DNA of 64,000 bases, taken from assembly GCA_027050775.1 (NCBI GenBank), contig JALUBH010000046.1:82410-146409 (forward strand), written 5' to 3'. This stretch comes from Campylobacteraceae bacterium (GTDB taxonomy: Bacteria > Campylobacterota > Campylobacteria > Campylobacterales > Sulfurospirillaceae). The notes under the pieces were generated by a model. It had not been told where the DNA came from. It did no database searches and saw only the letters and a program-made list of their open reading frames with translations. The first letter of the stretch is position 1. Each line of letters opens with the position of its first letter. Positions 17,471 to 27,222 of this stretch are shown piece after piece. A program made the position numbers and the translations under genes.

Positions 17471-18706
17471 ATGGAAGATTTTTTAAAATTAGCAAAAAAA
17501 TCAAGCAGAAAAATATCTACTCTGCAACCAAAAATAAAATCAAATATATTGATGCAAATGGCAGATTATATAGAGAGAAACAGTGAAATAATAATAGAAG
17601 AAAATCTCAAAGATATTGAATTGGGAAGAAAAAATAATCTCTCTTATGCTCTTTTAGATAGGCTTTTGCTAAATGAAAAAAGAGTGATTGATATGGCCGG
17701 TAGTATAAGAAAAATTGCAAATTTAAGAGAGCCTGTCGGGAGAGTTTTGGATGGTTGGATTGTGCCTAGTGGACTAAGAATAGAAAAGGTAAGCGTCCCT
17801 ATAGGAGTTATTGGAATCATATACGAAAGCCGACCAAATGTCACAAGTGATACAGCAGCACTATGCTTTAAAAGTGGAAATGTTTGTGTATTAAAAGGAG
17901 GAAAAGAGGCTCAACACAGCAATTTTATCATAGCTACTCTTTTGCAAGAAGTTTTAGCTAAAAACTCTCTTCCGATAGAAATCATATCGCTTATACCGGA
18001 CAATAGCAGAGAAGGCGTGGCAAAACTCATAAAGATGGATAGATTTGTTGATTTAATCATTCCAAGAGGCGGTGAAGCACTTATAAGATATATATCCCAA
18101 AACTCAACCGTGCCAGTTGTTAAACATGATAAGGGTCTTTGCCATGTTTTTATAGATAAGAGTGCAAAGGTGCAAAATGCTATAGATATAGCGATAAACG
18201 CAAAATGCCAAAGAACGGGTGTCTGCAACGCTTTAGAAACTCTTCTCGTCCACAAAGATATAGCGCAAGAGATTTTGCCACTATTGTTAGATGAATATAA
18301 CAAACAAAATACAAAACTTTTAGGTTGCCAAAAAACAAAGTCTTTTATCGAAGTTGAACTTGCAAGTACAGAAGACTTTTATACTGAATATCTAGATAAC
18401 ATACTGTCTATAAAAGTGGTTGATAGTCTAGATGAGGCGATTGAGCATATAAATACGCACGGTTCCGGCCACTCAGATTCGATTTTGACTCAAAACTACT
18501 CAAATGCCGAAAAATTTTTAGATGAGGTAGATTCTGCTTGTGTTTATGTTAATTCTAGTACGAGATTTACAGATGGAGGAGAGTTTGGTTTTGGAGCAGA
18601 GGTTGGTATCAGTACAAATAAGCTTCATGCCAGAGGACCTATGGGCATAAACGACTTGACAACTTATAAGTTTAAAATTTATGGAAACGGCAACATAAGA
18701 GAGTGA
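17471..18706 (+). CDS. proA: Glutamate-5-semialdehyde dehydrogenase
   Basis: ProA reduces gamma-glutamyl phosphate to glutamate semialdehyde in proline synthesis, with NADPH. The aldehyde dehydrogenase fold shows GVIGIIYESRPNVTSD, LKGGKEAQHSN, the DLIIPRGGEALIR element, VPVVKHDKGLCHVF, and the catalytic Cys in CQRTGVCNALET; the end has FGFGAEVGISTNKLHARGP. I prefer the ATG at 17471, which places AAGGA 7 bases away; the ATG at 17465 is too close. Length about 411 is normal. The stop overlaps an ABC ATPase start by GTGA. No proB is in the window. Confidence 0.95.
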   Translation: MEDFLKLAKKSSRKISTLQPKIKSNILMQMADYIERNSEIIIEENLKDIELGRKNNLSYALLDRLLLNEKRVIDMAGSIRKIANLREPVGRVLDGWIVPSGLRIEKVSVPIGVIGIIYESRPNVTSDTAALCFKSGNVCVLKGGKEAQHSNFIIATLLQEVLAKNSLPIEIISLIPDNSREGVAKLIKMDRFVDLIIPRGGEALIRYISQNSTVPVVKHDKGLCHVFIDKSAKVQNAIDIAINAKCQRTGVCNALETLLVHKDIAQEILPLLLDEYNKQNTKLLGCQKTKSFIEVELASTEDFYTEYLDNILSIKVVDSLDEAIEHINTHGSGHSDSILTQNYSNAEKFLDEVDSACVYVNSSTRFTDGGEFGFGAEVGISTNKLHARGPMGINDLTTYKFKIYGNGNIRE

Positions 18707-19275
18707 ATGTATTGGATATAAAAAATTTGTCATTCTCTTATGATGACAAAAAAAAGATATATAATAACTTTTCTCTACATGTAGAGCAAGGAGAAGTTGT
18801 GTGTATAGTGGGTCCTAGCGGTTCTGGTAAAAGTACACTCTTTGAGTTGATTAGTAAAAATCTAAAGCCTAATCAAGGCAGTATTGAAGTTGGTAAAATT
18901 TCACAAATCTTTCAAGACCCATATACATCTTTTCATCCCACTTATAAGATAATTGATCAGATAAAAGATGTTGTATCCATGGAAGGTCATGAGTCTTTGT
19001 GCTCTGAATTAAATTTGGACATAGAGCTTTTGCAAAAAAAACCACATCTTCTAAGCGGCGGGCAATTGCAGAGATGCTCAATTCTTAGAGCGATATTGAT
19101 GAAGCCGGATTTGATCTTGGCAGATGAGCCCACAAGTGCACTTGATAATATAACTCAACTAGAAGTGATGAAATTGCTGTTAAAATTTCTAGATAGAATC
19201 GGCATACTTCTTATAACTCACGATGAATCCTTGGCCTCTTGGTGTGGTAACAAAATCATATCTTTATATAAATAA
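18703..19275 (+). CDS. Orphan ABC transporter ATP-binding protein
   Basis: A compact ATPase of 190 residues with Walker A GPSGSGKS near residue 38, Q-loop ISQIFQDPYTSFHP, signature LSGGQLQR, Walker [13 protein letters not shown] and the switch His in LLITHDE. The Q-loop with FQDP and the spacing resemble the oligopeptide/nickel group (OppF/DppF/NikE), but the C-terminal extension of those is missing. No permease or binding protein gene is adjacent. The start is GTG, overlapping the proA stop by 4 bases, so it is translated with proA. Its partner and substrate are unknown. Confidence 0.8.
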   Translation: MNVLDIKNLSFSYDDKKKIYNNFSLHVEQGEVVCIVGPSGSGKSTLFELISKNLKPNQGSIEVGKISQIFQDPYTSFHPTYKIIDQIKDVVSMEGHESLCSELNLDIELLQKKPHLLSGGQLQRCSILRAILMKPDLILADEPTSALDNITQLEVMKLLLKFLDRIGILLITHDESLASWCGNKIISLYK

Positions 19276-19425
19276 CCAAAATATCTCAAAAACTACAGAA
19301 TATTTTAGTTATTTGCTTCTAGCTTACAGATTGTTTTTATTAAAAACAAATATCTTGCCTTCTGCTTTTTTTATTAGCCTATTACGCTATATATTCGGCT
19401 AAATTCTCTTGGTCTCCCGTAAAGA

Positions 19426-20076
19426 TCAGTTTGTAAGTGTCGGCACAGCCTTTGTGTTTTTTTGAAACCATAGGTACTGTTTTATATTTGGAGGTATGAT
19501 CTTTTTATCTTTAAAGTACTTATACTGGCTGTCGTGAAATCTATACCATTTGTTGTCTCTAGAGTTAAAATATACAGTCTCTTTATCTGTTTCATTTGGA
19601 TAGATATCTGTTGCTAACATAAAAAATTTTCCATTATGGTAGTATTTTACTTTCATACCCTCTTGATTTTTGATATTTGAAGGCAAAGTGCCATTGTTTT
19701 TTTCATAATCTTTTATATAGATTAGGGTTGGCGCCATATTTTTTGATACATCAGCCATAATTTTCATTTGCAATGGATGTTCAATCAAAACTATCAATGA
19801 GAAAGGAACTAAAAGAGTTAAAATCCACTGTATTACATAAAATACCCACCTGTTTTGTGAAAAATCTATAAAGTTTTTAAGTATTCTTAGCCCTAAATTT
19901 ATACAAATTGCAAAAAGCACCAGCAAAAATAGATAAGAGATTAATTTTGAGGAACTAAGTGGATTTAAAAAAAGATTAAACAAAACAACTATCGATAATA
20001 CAAAAGATATTATCAAAACTGCTACTCTAATTATATTGCTTCTGTTTAAATTTTTATTCATTATTTCTCTATGCAT
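19426..20076 (-). CDS. Membrane protein of unknown function
   Basis: I do not recognise a family. Three membrane helices are evident (about 15-37, 43-64 and 78-100), followed by a soluble C-terminal part of about 110 residues containing [19 protein letters not shown] and [17 protein letters not shown], which looks like a small beta-rich periplasmic domain. The start may be the ATG at 20076, overlapping the DAHP synthase stop by 8 bases, or that at 20061; neither has a strong ribosome site. The 150 bases downstream, to the ABC ATPase stop on the other strand, hold nothing I recognise. Confidence 0.65.
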   Translation of the reverse strand: MHREIMNKNLNRSNIIRVAVLIISFVLSIVVLFNLFLNPLSSSKLISYLFLLVLFAICINLGLRILKNFIDFSQNRWVFYVIQWILTLLVPFSLIVLIEHPLQMKIMADVSKNMAPTLIYIKDYEKNNGTLPSNIKNQEGMKVKYYHNGKFFMLATDIYPNETDKETVYFNSRDNKWYRFHDSQYKYFKDKKIIPPNIKQYLWFQKNTKAVPTLTN

Positions 20077-21442
20077 TTTTCATTCTATCTCTTGCTTCTT
20101 TAAGAGACTGAGCAATCAAAAAAGAGAGTTCAAGCGCCTGGTTTGCATTTAGTCTTGGGTCACAATGTGTGTTGTATCTTTCTCCAAGACCATCTTCCGT
20201 GATCTCTTTTGCTCCTCCTATACATTCAGTAACATCTTGACCAGTCATCTCAAGATGAACACCCCCCGGAAATGTTCCCTCTTCTTTATGTACTTTGAAG
20301 AAGCCTTTTACTTCTCTTAAAATTTCATCAAATGCTCTTGTTTTGTAATTGCTTGATGCTTTTATGGTGTTGCCATGCATAGGATCTATGCTCCAGATGA
20401 CCTTTTTGCCGGCATTTTTAACAGCTCTTACTAGCTTTGGCAACTCTTTTTCTATCTTGTTTGCACCCATTCTTACTATGATATTTATCTTTCCGGCCTC
20501 GTTTTGAGGGTTTAGTTTTTCTATCAAATTAAGTAAATCTTCTTCTCTCATACTAGGGCCTGTTTTTATACCGATAGGGTTTATAACACCTCGTAGAAAC
20601 TCCACATGTGCTTCATCTACGCCTCTTGTTCTATCTCCTATCCACAACATATGAGCCGAGCAATCAAGTATATCGCCATCGATACTATCCTCTCTTGTAA
20701 GAGCTTCTTCATAGTTTAGTAAAAGTGCTTCGTGCGAAGTGTATAATACGGTTTCGTTTATCATAGGAGTATTTTGTGATGTAATGCCGCAAGCTTCCAT
20801 AAATTCCAAAGTTTCAGTGATTTTATCGGCTAGTTCCTGATATTTTTCACCAAGTGCATTTTCTTTTACAAAACCCAGATTCCATTTTTGGACTTTGTGT
20901 AGATCAGCTAGACCGCCTCTTGCAAAGGCACGAAGAAGGTTCATAGTGGCTGAAGATTGGTTATATGCTTTTACCATTCTTTGAGGATCCGGAATCCTTG
21001 ATTTTTCATTAAATTTGTTATCGTTTACTATATCGCCTCTATAACTTGGGAGTTTTTTTCCCTCTTTTTCTTCAAAATCACTCGATCTCGGTTTTGCAAA
21101 TTGACCCGCTAACCTACCGACTTTAACGACAGGACAGCCACCTGCAAAGGTCAAAACTACTGCCATTTGCATCATTACTTTAAACATGTCTCTTATATTG
21201 TCGGCGTTAAATTCGGCAAAACTCTCTGCACAATCACCACCTTGGAGTAAAAATGCCTTGCCTTCACATACTTTTGCAAATTCGCTCTTTAGCTTTCTTA
21301 CCTCACCGGCAAATACAAGTGGTGGAAATTTGCTTATCTCTTCTTCTGTTTTTCTTAACTCATCCATATCAGGATAACTAGGCTGTTGTTTTATCTTGTA
21401 GTCTCTCCAAGAAGATTTATTCCAATTTTTTATACCATTCAT
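20069..21442 (-). CDS. Class II DAHP synthase
   Basis: 3-deoxy-D-arabino-heptulosonate-7-phosphate synthase of the plant/AroA-II type, which condenses phosphoenolpyruvate and erythrose 4-phosphate to open the shikimate pathway. The 457 residues show [14 protein letters not shown] with the metal-binding Cys, [47 protein letters not shown] and [15 protein letters not shown], all expected metal- and PEP-site elements. Class II is usual in Campylobacterota. It is followed by a small membrane protein gene that overlaps its end. Feedback regulation cannot be predicted. Confidence 0.93.
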   Translation of the reverse strand: MNGIKNWNKSSWRDYKIKQQPSYPDMDELRKTEEEISKFPPLVFAGEVRKLKSEFAKVCEGKAFLLQGGDCAESFAEFNADNIRDMFKVMMQMAVVLTFAGGCPVVKVGRLAGQFAKPRSSDFEEKEGKKLPSYRGDIVNDNKFNEKSRIPDPQRMVKAYNQSSATMNLLRAFARGGLADLHKVQKWNLGFVKENALGEKYQELADKITETLEFMEACGITSQNTPMINETVLYTSHEALLLNYEEALTREDSIDGDILDCSAHMLWIGDRTRGVDEAHVEFLRGVINPIGIKTGPSMREEDLLNLIEKLNPQNEAGKINIIVRMGANKIEKELPKLVRAVKNAGKKVIWSIDPMHGNTIKASSNYKTRAFDEILREVKGFFKVHKEEGTFPGGVHLEMTGQDVTECIGGAKEITEDGLGERYNTHCDPRLNANQALELSFLIAQSLKEARDRMKNA

Positions 21443-21515
21443 TATTTTTTATACCTTGTTTTATAAAATTGAGGGATTATACTATTTTTTTTCTTTAATT
21501 TTAAGAAAATAGTTG

Positions 21516-21521
21516 TACAAT
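21516..21521 (+). promoter_or_regulatory. Predicted -10 for rarD
   Basis: TACAAT in the context TTGTACAATGCCTA, 43 bases before the rarD start, in the divergent gap with the DAHP synthase gene. The same tail AATGCCTA follows the -10 of aapJ at 22551. No -35 is clear. Confidence 0.4.
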
Positions 21522-21563
21522 GCCTAACTTTTATAAGCTCAGTTAAAAAATTAGGAAGCATTT

Positions 21564-22442
21564 TTGCAAGACTTAAGCGAAGAAAAAAAAGGAATCATAT
21601 ATGCTATTTTGGCATTTGTCTTTTGGGGCTTGGTTCCGATATATTTTAAATTGGTAAAATCTGTAAGTCCTGCAGAGATATTGATACATAGGATAGTTTG
21701 GTCTGTTGTTTTTCTTTCTATATTAGTAGTTGCAACTAAACAGGTGTCTATACTCAAGAGCATTTTGCGAGACAAGCAAAAAATAAAAATTCTTTTTTTA
21801 ACATCTATTTTGGTCTCTTCAAATTGGCTTATATTTATTTGGGCTGTTACAAATGATAAAATTACAGAGGCAAGCCTTGGATATTATATAAATCCGATTG
21901 TAAATGTAGTGCTTGGCATTATATTTTTTAAAGAAAAACCAACAAAATTTCAAAGCATAGCTATAGTTTTTGCACTTCTTGCGATTTTAAATGAAATATT
22001 AGTATTCGGGTCGATTCCTCTTGTTTCTATATCTTTGGCTCTAACTTTTGGTTTTTACGGCATGTTTAGAAAAAAAATCTCACTACCTTCTGTGGCAGGA
22101 CTATATATAGAAACGATAATAGTTTTACCATTTGCTTTGGTATATTTTGCATATATGGTTTACACTTCACAAAATTCTTTTGTTTTTCCTTTAAATTATA
22201 TATCTTGGCTTCTTGTTTGTGCCGGACTGATTACGGTTATCCCTCTTTTATGGTTTAATGCAGCAGCAACAAGAATATCTCTTACGAAATTAGGATTTTT
22301 GCAATATATAGGACCGACTATAGCTTTTTTGCTTGGAATTTTTGTATATAACGAACCTTTTGATATGAAAAAACTTATAACTTTTTTTCTAATTTGGATC
22401 GGATTAGTTTTTTTTACGCTCAGTTCAAAAAAAACTTTTTAA
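21564..22442 (+). CDS. rarD: EamA-family transporter RarD
   Basis: An inner-membrane drug/metabolite-superfamily transporter with ten hydrophobic helices in two EamA halves. The N-terminal GIIYAILAFVFWGLVPIYFK and the HRIVWSVVF motif are RarD hallmarks, as is the late LGFLQYIGPTIAFLLGIF. At 292 residues the length is normal. RarD is named for chloramphenicol sensitivity in Pseudomonas, but its natural substrate is unknown. The start is TTG, preceded by AGGAAG at 8 bases; no ATG is available before the first helix. It stands alone between divergent and downstream promoters. Confidence 0.88.
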   Translation: MQDLSEEKKGIIYAILAFVFWGLVPIYFKLVKSVSPAEILIHRIVWSVVFLSILVVATKQVSILKSILRDKQKIKILFLTSILVSSNWLIFIWAVTNDKITEASLGYYINPIVNVVLGIIFFKEKPTKFQSIAIVFALLAILNEILVFGSIPLVSISLALTFGFYGMFRKKISLPSVAGLYIETIIVLPFALVYFAYMVYTSQNSFVFPLNYISWLLVCAGLITVIPLLWFNAAATRISLTKLGFLQYIGPTIAFLLGIFVYNEPFDMKKLITFFLIWIGLVFFTLSSKKTF

Positions 22443-22550
22443 ATAAAATCTAAATTCTCCCCTGTATTTCGATATGTAACAATACGAAACGAATTAAAAA
22501 TCTTTTTAAAATAATTAATCCGTTTAAATAAAATCTTAATTTTATAAATG

Positions 22551-22556
22551 TATAAT
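22551..22556 (+). promoter_or_regulatory. Promoter -10 of the aapJQMP operon
   Basis: TATAAT preceded by TG and by an AT-rich, T-tract region with no distinct -35. It lies about 68 bases before the aapJ ATG, giving a leader that ends in AAAAGGATT. It is the best sigma-70-type -10 in the 181-base gap after rarD. Confidence 0.55.
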
Positions 22557-22623
22557 GCCTATATGTCGTTTTTGAGGTACCAAAAGTTAATCAAAATCTG
22601 CAAATTTTTTAAAAGGATTCAAT

Positions 22624-23649
22624 ATGAAATCAAAGATTGCTAAAATTTCAATAGCTGCTCTAGCAGTTATAGGGTTAAGTGCAACAGTTGCAAATGCGGA
22701 CACATTGAGCGATACAATTGCACAAGGGTATGTAAAATGTGGTGTAAATACGGGTCTACCTGGATTTTCATCAGCAAATCAAGCCGGAAAATGGAGTGGG
22801 GTTGATGTAGATGTTTGTAGAGCTGTTGCAGCAGCAGTACTTGGAGATGCTTCTAAAGTAAGATATACTCCACTAACTGCAAAAGAGAGATTTACAGCAC
22901 TTCAAAGTGGTGAGATAGATATTCTTTCTAGAAACACAACTTGGACTGAGACAAGAGATGCATCTTTGGGTTTAAATTTTGCGGGTGTTAACTTTTATGA
23001 CGGTCAAGCGTTTATGGTGCATAAATCTTTAGGTGTAAAAAGTGCTTTACAATTAAACGGTGCTGCAGTTTGTGTCCAATCAGGAACAACAACAGAACTT
23101 AACTTGGCTAGTTACTTTGCATCACACGGTATGAAGTATCAATCAGTATCTTATGACACAACTGCTCAGGTAAGAAATGGTTATGAAAGTGGAAGATGTG
23201 ATGTTATGACTTCAGACTCTTCTCAGTTGCATGCATTACAAAGTACACTAAAAAATCCTGCCGCTTCAATGATACTTCCTCAAATTATCTCTAAAGAGCC
23301 TTTGGGACCTGTTGTAAGACAAGGAGACGATGTTTGGTTCAATATCGTAAAATGGTCTTTTAACGCTATGGTTGCGGCAGAAGAGAGAGGAATCACAAGT
23401 AAAAATGTAGATAAACTAAAAGCTACATCAAAAGATCCTGCTATCAAAAGAATCTTAGGAGTTGAGGGAAGACTTGGAGCAAACTTGCATTTGAAAAAAG
23501 ACTGGGCTTACAACATAATCAAACAAGTTGGAAATTACGGCGAGTCATATTATAGAAATGTCGGTATGGGTTCACCTCTTAAAATCAAAAGAGGCTTAAA
23601 CAAACAATGGAAAGATGGCGGTCTTTTGTATTCTCCACCATTTAAATAA
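22624..23649 (+). CDS. aapJ: General L-amino acid ABC transporter, periplasmic binding protein
   Basis: Captures polar amino acids in the periplasm for the AapQMP importer. The 341-residue protein begins with a signal peptide (about 1-25, cleaved after VANA). The SBP_bac_3 domain follows: VKCGVNTGLPGFSS, WSGVDVDVCRAVAAAVLGD, ERFTALQSGEIDILSRNTTWT and GVEGRLGANLHLKKDWAYNI, the signature of the AapJ/BztA subfamily. Cys45 and other Cys probably form disulfides. It is first in the operon; a stable hairpin after its stop probably keeps its transcript more abundant than that of the permeases. Confidence 0.92.
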   Translation: MKSKIAKISIAALAVIGLSATVANADTLSDTIAQGYVKCGVNTGLPGFSSANQAGKWSGVDVDVCRAVAAAVLGDASKVRYTPLTAKERFTALQSGEIDILSRNTTWTETRDASLGLNFAGVNFYDGQAFMVHKSLGVKSALQLNGAAVCVQSGTTTELNLASYFASHGMKYQSVSYDTTAQVRNGYESGRCDVMTSDSSQLHALQSTLKNPAASMILPQIISKEPLGPVVRQGDDVWFNIVKWSFNAMVAAEERGITSKNVDKLKATSKDPAIKRILGVEGRLGANLHLKKDWAYNIIKQVGNYGESYYRNVGMGSPLKIKRGLNKQWKDGGLLYSPPFK

Positions 23650-23671
23650 AAATATTATATTTTATATTTTA

Positions 23672-23690
23672 GGGCAGGTTTTTCCTGCCC
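23672..23690 (+). terminator. Intercistronic hairpin aapJ-aapQ
   Basis: A perfect 7-base stem GGGCAGG/CCTGCCC with a TTTTT loop sits between aapJ and aapQ. It lacks a downstream T-run, so it is more likely an mRNA-stabilising or partly attenuating element than a full terminator. Such hairpins behind binding-protein genes are a known way to raise their expression. Confidence 0.65.
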
Positions 23691-23711
23691 AATTCTACAA
23701 AAAGGGATACA

Positions 23712-24866
23712 ATGTTAGCATTTTTGCGTGACAGAAAGATTAGGGGATATCTGTTTCAACTGATTACCGTTACAATCGTTGTTGCTTTTATGTGGTATAT
23801 CGGCACAAATACTTCGCACAATATAGCACAAAGAGGCATAAGAACCGGTTTTGGTTTTCTTAATGGAACAGCAGGGTTTGGAATAGATGATTCACCTATT
23901 CCATATACTCCGGGAGACACTTATAGTAGAGTATTTTTGGTCGGTTTACTAAATACACTAATAGTTACATTTGTTTCTATGATTCTTGCAACCATATTGG
24001 GATTGATTATTGGTATTTTAAGGCTTTCAAAAAACTGGCTTATAAGAAAAATTTCATTAACTTACATTGAGATATTTAGAAATATTCCTATACTATTACA
24101 GATACTTTTTTGGTACAATGTAGTTCTTAGGTCACTTCCTGCGCCAAGAAATAGTATGAGCTTCTTAGGGAAGATATTTTTAAATAATCGTGGTTTTTAT
24201 GTACCAGAGCCTGCCATGGACTCTACAACAATCTATATAATCATAGCTGTTTTTCTTGTTTTGATATTTGCATTTTTTATGAATAAATGGGCAAATAGAA
24301 GGCAAGAGTTAACAGGAGAAGAGTTTCCTGTGCTTCTCACAATTATAGGTTTGTTGATAGTGGCGCCGATTATTGCTTATTTTGTCGGTGGTGCAAATTT
24401 TAATTTTTCAAATCCACACTTAGTTGGTTTTGGTTTTCAAGGTGGAAAACACTATTATCCGGAATTTGTAGCACTAACACTCGCACTTACTATATATACG
24501 GCAACATTCATAGCTGAAGCTGTAAGAAGTGGCATAGAGGCTGTGAAGATAGGGCAAAAGGAAGCCGCAGCTTCAATTGGCTTATCGGGCTACCAGTCGC
24601 TAAAACTAGTGATTTTACCTCAAGCCATAAGGATTGCTATTCCTCCAACTATCAATCAATATCTAAATATCTTGAAAAACTCTTCCTTGGCAACAGCTAT
24701 AGGTTATCCGGAAATTGTAACTGTATTTGCAGGTACAACTCTGAATCAGGTTGGTCAGGCGATTGAGATTATTTCCATAACTATGTTAGTGTATTTGGTG
24801 ATAAGTCTTGTGGTGTCCGCTCTACTAAATTGGTTAAATTTTAAAATGAAAATTAAGGAAAGATAA
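23712..24866 (+). CDS. aapQ: General L-amino acid ABC transporter permease (AapQ-like)
   Basis: First inner-membrane permease subunit. About eight hydrophobic helices are seen in 384 residues, with the HisM-type core in the C-terminal two thirds. The cytoplasmic EAA loop reads EAVRSGIEAVKIGQKEAAAS then IGLSGYQSLKLVILPQA, which contacts the ATPase. The long N-terminal and central extra segments are characteristic of the AapQ/BztB branch rather than of short histidine-type permeases. The ATG has AAAGGGATAC in front. The aapM GTG begins 1 base after its stop. Confidence 0.9.
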   Translation: MLAFLRDRKIRGYLFQLITVTIVVAFMWYIGTNTSHNIAQRGIRTGFGFLNGTAGFGIDDSPIPYTPGDTYSRVFLVGLLNTLIVTFVSMILATILGLIIGILRLSKNWLIRKISLTYIEIFRNIPILLQILFWYNVVLRSLPAPRNSMSFLGKIFLNNRGFYVPEPAMDSTTIYIIIAVFLVLIFAFFMNKWANRRQELTGEEFPVLLTIIGLLIVAPIIAYFVGGANFNFSNPHLVGFGFQGGKHYYPEFVALTLALTIYTATFIAEAVRSGIEAVKIGQKEAAASIGLSGYQSLKLVILPQAIRIAIPPTINQYLNILKNSSLATAIGYPEIVTVFAGTTLNQVGQAIEIISITMLVYLVISLVVSALLNWLNFKMKIKER

Positions 24867-24867
24867 A

Positions 24868-25953
24868 GTGGCTGTTTATAAAAAAATCGAATCAAAAAGT
24901 GCACCTTCCAGTTCATTGGGAGTTATGCACTGGATGAGAGAAAATCTTTTTTCATCACCTCTGAATGTGGCTTTGACAGTTCTAGGTATAGCACTTATAT
25001 TGTGGGTCATACCGCCTTTTGTAAAATGGGCTATAATAGATGGTCATTTTAAAGGCACAACGAGAGCTGATTGTGTAGGAGATGGTGCTTGTTGGGTATT
25101 TATCAAGATGAAGTTGAGTATGTATATGTATGGATTTTATCCTGCGGCTGAAAGATGGAGGGTAAATCTAGCATATGTACTATTTATCACAGTGGTGCTT
25201 AGTTTTAAATACTTCAAGCATGCTTTGCCAAAAATCATTGTTACTGTATCTTATTTTATTGTTGCATATATTTTGATTCGCGGCGGTATATTTGGACTTG
25301 AAGGGGTATTTTACAATAAATGGGGAGGCTTGCTGCTTACTATAGTAGTCTCTGTAGCCGGTATTGCTTTCTCTTTTCCGCTTGGAGTTTTATTTGCATT
25401 TGGAAGAAGTTCTGACTTGCCATTGATTAAAAGTTTGAGCGTTACATATATAGAGCTTATAAGATCTGTCCCACTTATCACCGTTTTATTTATGTCTGCT
25501 GTTATATTACCACTCTTTTTGCCTGAGGGTGTAACATTTGACAAACTACTTCGTGCTGTTGTCGGTTTGATAATTTTTGAATCAGCTTATATATCTGAAG
25601 CGATTCGTGGTGGAATACAATCAATATCAAAAGGTCAATATGAAGCGGCAGATGCCGTAGGACTCTCTTATTGGCAAAAAACGCTTTTGGTCATACTGCC
25701 TCAGGCTCTAAAAGTTGCAATTCCAAACTTGGTAGGTATTTTTATATCAGTAGTTCAAAATACAACTTTGGTTATGATTATTGGTCTTTTTGACTTGTTA
25801 GCTATGGTTCAATTAACCAGTAGTGATTCCCATTGGCTTGGTTTTGAGACTGAAGGATATGTTTTTGTAACTATAGTGTTTTGGGTGTTTTGTTATTTGA
25901 TGTCTATATATAGTGACAAACTGGAAAAAAGATTTAATACTAATCTAAGATAG
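24868..25953 (+). CDS. aapM: General L-amino acid ABC transporter permease (AapM-like)
   Basis: Second permease subunit, pairing with AapQ. It has 361 residues, an N-terminal extended region with several helices, a Cys-containing periplasmic loop ([13 protein letters not shown]), and the HisM core with the EAA loop [20 protein letters not shown] then [17 protein letters not shown]. Start is GTG with AAGGAAAGATAAA before it. The gene overlaps neither neighbour but is separated by 1 base from aapQ and 8 from aapP. Confidence 0.9.
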   Translation: MAVYKKIESKSAPSSSLGVMHWMRENLFSSPLNVALTVLGIALILWVIPPFVKWAIIDGHFKGTTRADCVGDGACWVFIKMKLSMYMYGFYPAAERWRVNLAYVLFITVVLSFKYFKHALPKIIVTVSYFIVAYILIRGGIFGLEGVFYNKWGGLLLTIVVSVAGIAFSFPLGVLFAFGRSSDLPLIKSLSVTYIELIRSVPLITVLFMSAVILPLFLPEGVTFDKLLRAVVGLIIFESAYISEAIRGGIQSISKGQYEAADAVGLSYWQKTLLVILPQALKVAIPNLVGIFISVVQNTTLVMIIGLFDLLAMVQLTSSDSHWLGFETEGYVFVTIVFWVFCYLMSIYSDKLEKRFNTNLR

Positions 25954-25961
25954 GGGAGAAA

Positions 25962-26708
25962 ATGGAAAATAAAAATGATGTAATAGAGATAAAAAATCTC
26001 AACAAATGGTATGGTGATTTTCATGTCCTAAAAGACATCAACCTAAATGTAAAAAAAGGTGAAATTATCGTAGTGGCCGGACCTTCAGGAAGTGGTAAAT
26101 CAACACTAGTTAGATGCATAAACTACTTGGAGCAATTTCAAGAAGGCAGCATTATCGTCAACGATGTAGAATTAAGCGATGATATCAAAAAGATAAAAGC
26201 GATCAGAGAAGATGTTGCTATGGTATTTCAAAGTTTTAATCTCTTCCCTCACTTGACGATACTTGATAATCTAACTTTGGCCCCTATATGGGTTAAGAAA
26301 ACGCCAAAAAAAGAGGCTATCAAAACAGCCATGGACTTTCTTGAAAGAGTTGGTATCGCAGATCAAGCGAAAAAGTACCCAAATCAGCTTAGTGGTGGGC
26401 AACAACAAAGAGTGGCGATAGCTAGAAGTCTTTGTAAAAATCCTTCCATCATGCTTTTTGATGAGCCTACAAGTGCATTAGATCCTGAAATGATATCAGA
26501 AGTTCTTGATGTTATGATTGAGCTAGCCGGGGAGCATAGAACCATGGTTTGCGTAACCCACGAAATGGGATTCGCCAAAAAAGTTGCCGATAGAGTCATT
26601 TTTATGGAATCAGGCCAAATAATAGAAGAAAATACTCCTGAAGAATTTTTTGAAAATCCTGAATCAGATAGACTAAAACTCTTCTTATCACAAATACTTT
26701 CACACTAA
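25962..26708 (+). CDS. aapP: General L-amino acid ABC transporter ATP-binding protein
   Basis: Cytoplasmic ATPase of the AapJQMP importer. In 248 residues it shows Walker [10 protein letters not shown] near residue 43, Q-loop [13 protein letters not shown], signature [15 protein letters not shown], Walker [16 protein letters not shown] and the switch His in CVTHEMGFA, the standard pattern of the polar amino acid (GlnQ/HisP) ATPases. Shine-Dalgarno GGGGAG precedes the ATG. A 12-base perfect stem follows directly at the stop codon and ends the operon. Confidence 0.94.
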   Translation: MENKNDVIEIKNLNKWYGDFHVLKDINLNVKKGEIIVVAGPSGSGKSTLVRCINYLEQFQEGSIIVNDVELSDDIKKIKAIREDVAMVFQSFNLFPHLTILDNLTLAPIWVKKTPKKEAIKTAMDFLERVGIADQAKKYPNQLSGGQQQRVAIARSLCKNPSIMLFDEPTSALDPEMISEVLDVMIELAGEHRTMVCVTHEMGFAKKVADRVIFMESGQIIEENTPEEFFENPESDRLKLFLSQILSH

Positions 26709-26733
26709 ATCACGGGGCTTTGCCCCGTGATTT
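26707..26733 (+). terminator. Terminator hairpin after aapP
   Basis: Perfect 12-base stem AAATCACGGGGC/GCCCCGTGATTT with a TTT loop, starting inside the aapP stop codon and followed by a modest T-rich tract. Its GGGGCTTTGCCCC core equals that of the dispersed leader elements, but the flanks differ. Confidence 0.75.
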
Positions 26734-26742
26734 ACCTTTTCC

Positions 26743-26751
26743 TGCTATAAT
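26743..26751 (+). promoter_or_regulatory. Extended -10 promoter of the gene at 26773
   Basis: TGCTATAAT is a consensus extended -10 lying directly behind the aapP terminator and 21 bases before the next ATG, giving a leader of about 15 bases with AGAGG as ribosome site. Confidence 0.55.
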
Positions 26752-26772
26752 TCAAAAAAACAGAGGTTTGTC

Positions 26773-27222
26773 ATGATTAATCAATTTTTACCAGCCATAT
26801 TTATATCTATAGTTGTAGCTTTTATAGTTGTAAAAAATATAAAAAGAATTACAGAAAAGATGGATACGGATGCCTTGAATCCACATGCAGCTTATGCACA
26901 GTTTTCTGCTCATATACAAGAATATATAAGAGATATGAAAAAGGATTTAAACAAAAGTGATATAAGTGATGCTATATTTGCTTTAACTGACGGTAAAGAT
27001 TTGGAAAGCGCACAAGAGAAACTATCTGATTTTATAAGAAAACTTGTATTTTTTGAAACAAATATGGCAAAAAATAGAACTAAAGAAGATATAGAAGAAA
27101 ATTTAGCTCAAATACTTTTTGATTTAGATAGTTTTGTAAGAGAAAATTTTGAAAATGGTATTTTATTAGCAGATAAGATGAAAGAGGATTTGCAAGCTAG
27201 ATTTGAAGAAGCGAGGAGTTAA
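26773..27222 (+). CDS. Single-pass membrane protein with helical soluble part, unknown
   Basis: I do not recognise a family. One N-terminal membrane helix (about 3-22, FLPAIFISIVVAFIVVKNI) is followed by about 125 residues of charged, strongly helical sequence with coiled-coil character. The protein is likely anchored in the inner membrane with the helical part in the cytoplasm. It has its own promoter. Its last 26 bases overlap the end of pxpC on the opposite strand. Confidence 0.7.
   Translation: MINQFLPAIFISIVVAFIVVKNIKRITEKMDTDALNPHAAYAQFSAHIQEYIRDMKKDLNKSDISDAIFALTDGKDLESAQEKLSDFIRKLVFFETNMAKNRTKEDIEENLAQILFDLDSFVRENFENGILLADKMKEDLQARFEEARS

Noticed and set aside
19276..19425. Possible small RNA in the gap after the ABC ATPase
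   Set aside because: No convincing promoter-terminator pair or stable fold could be seen by eye.
26707..26733. Fourth copy of the dispersed leader element
   Set aside because: Only the GGGGCTTTGCCCC core is shared; flanks differ and it sits at a stop codon, so it is an ordinary terminator hairpin.
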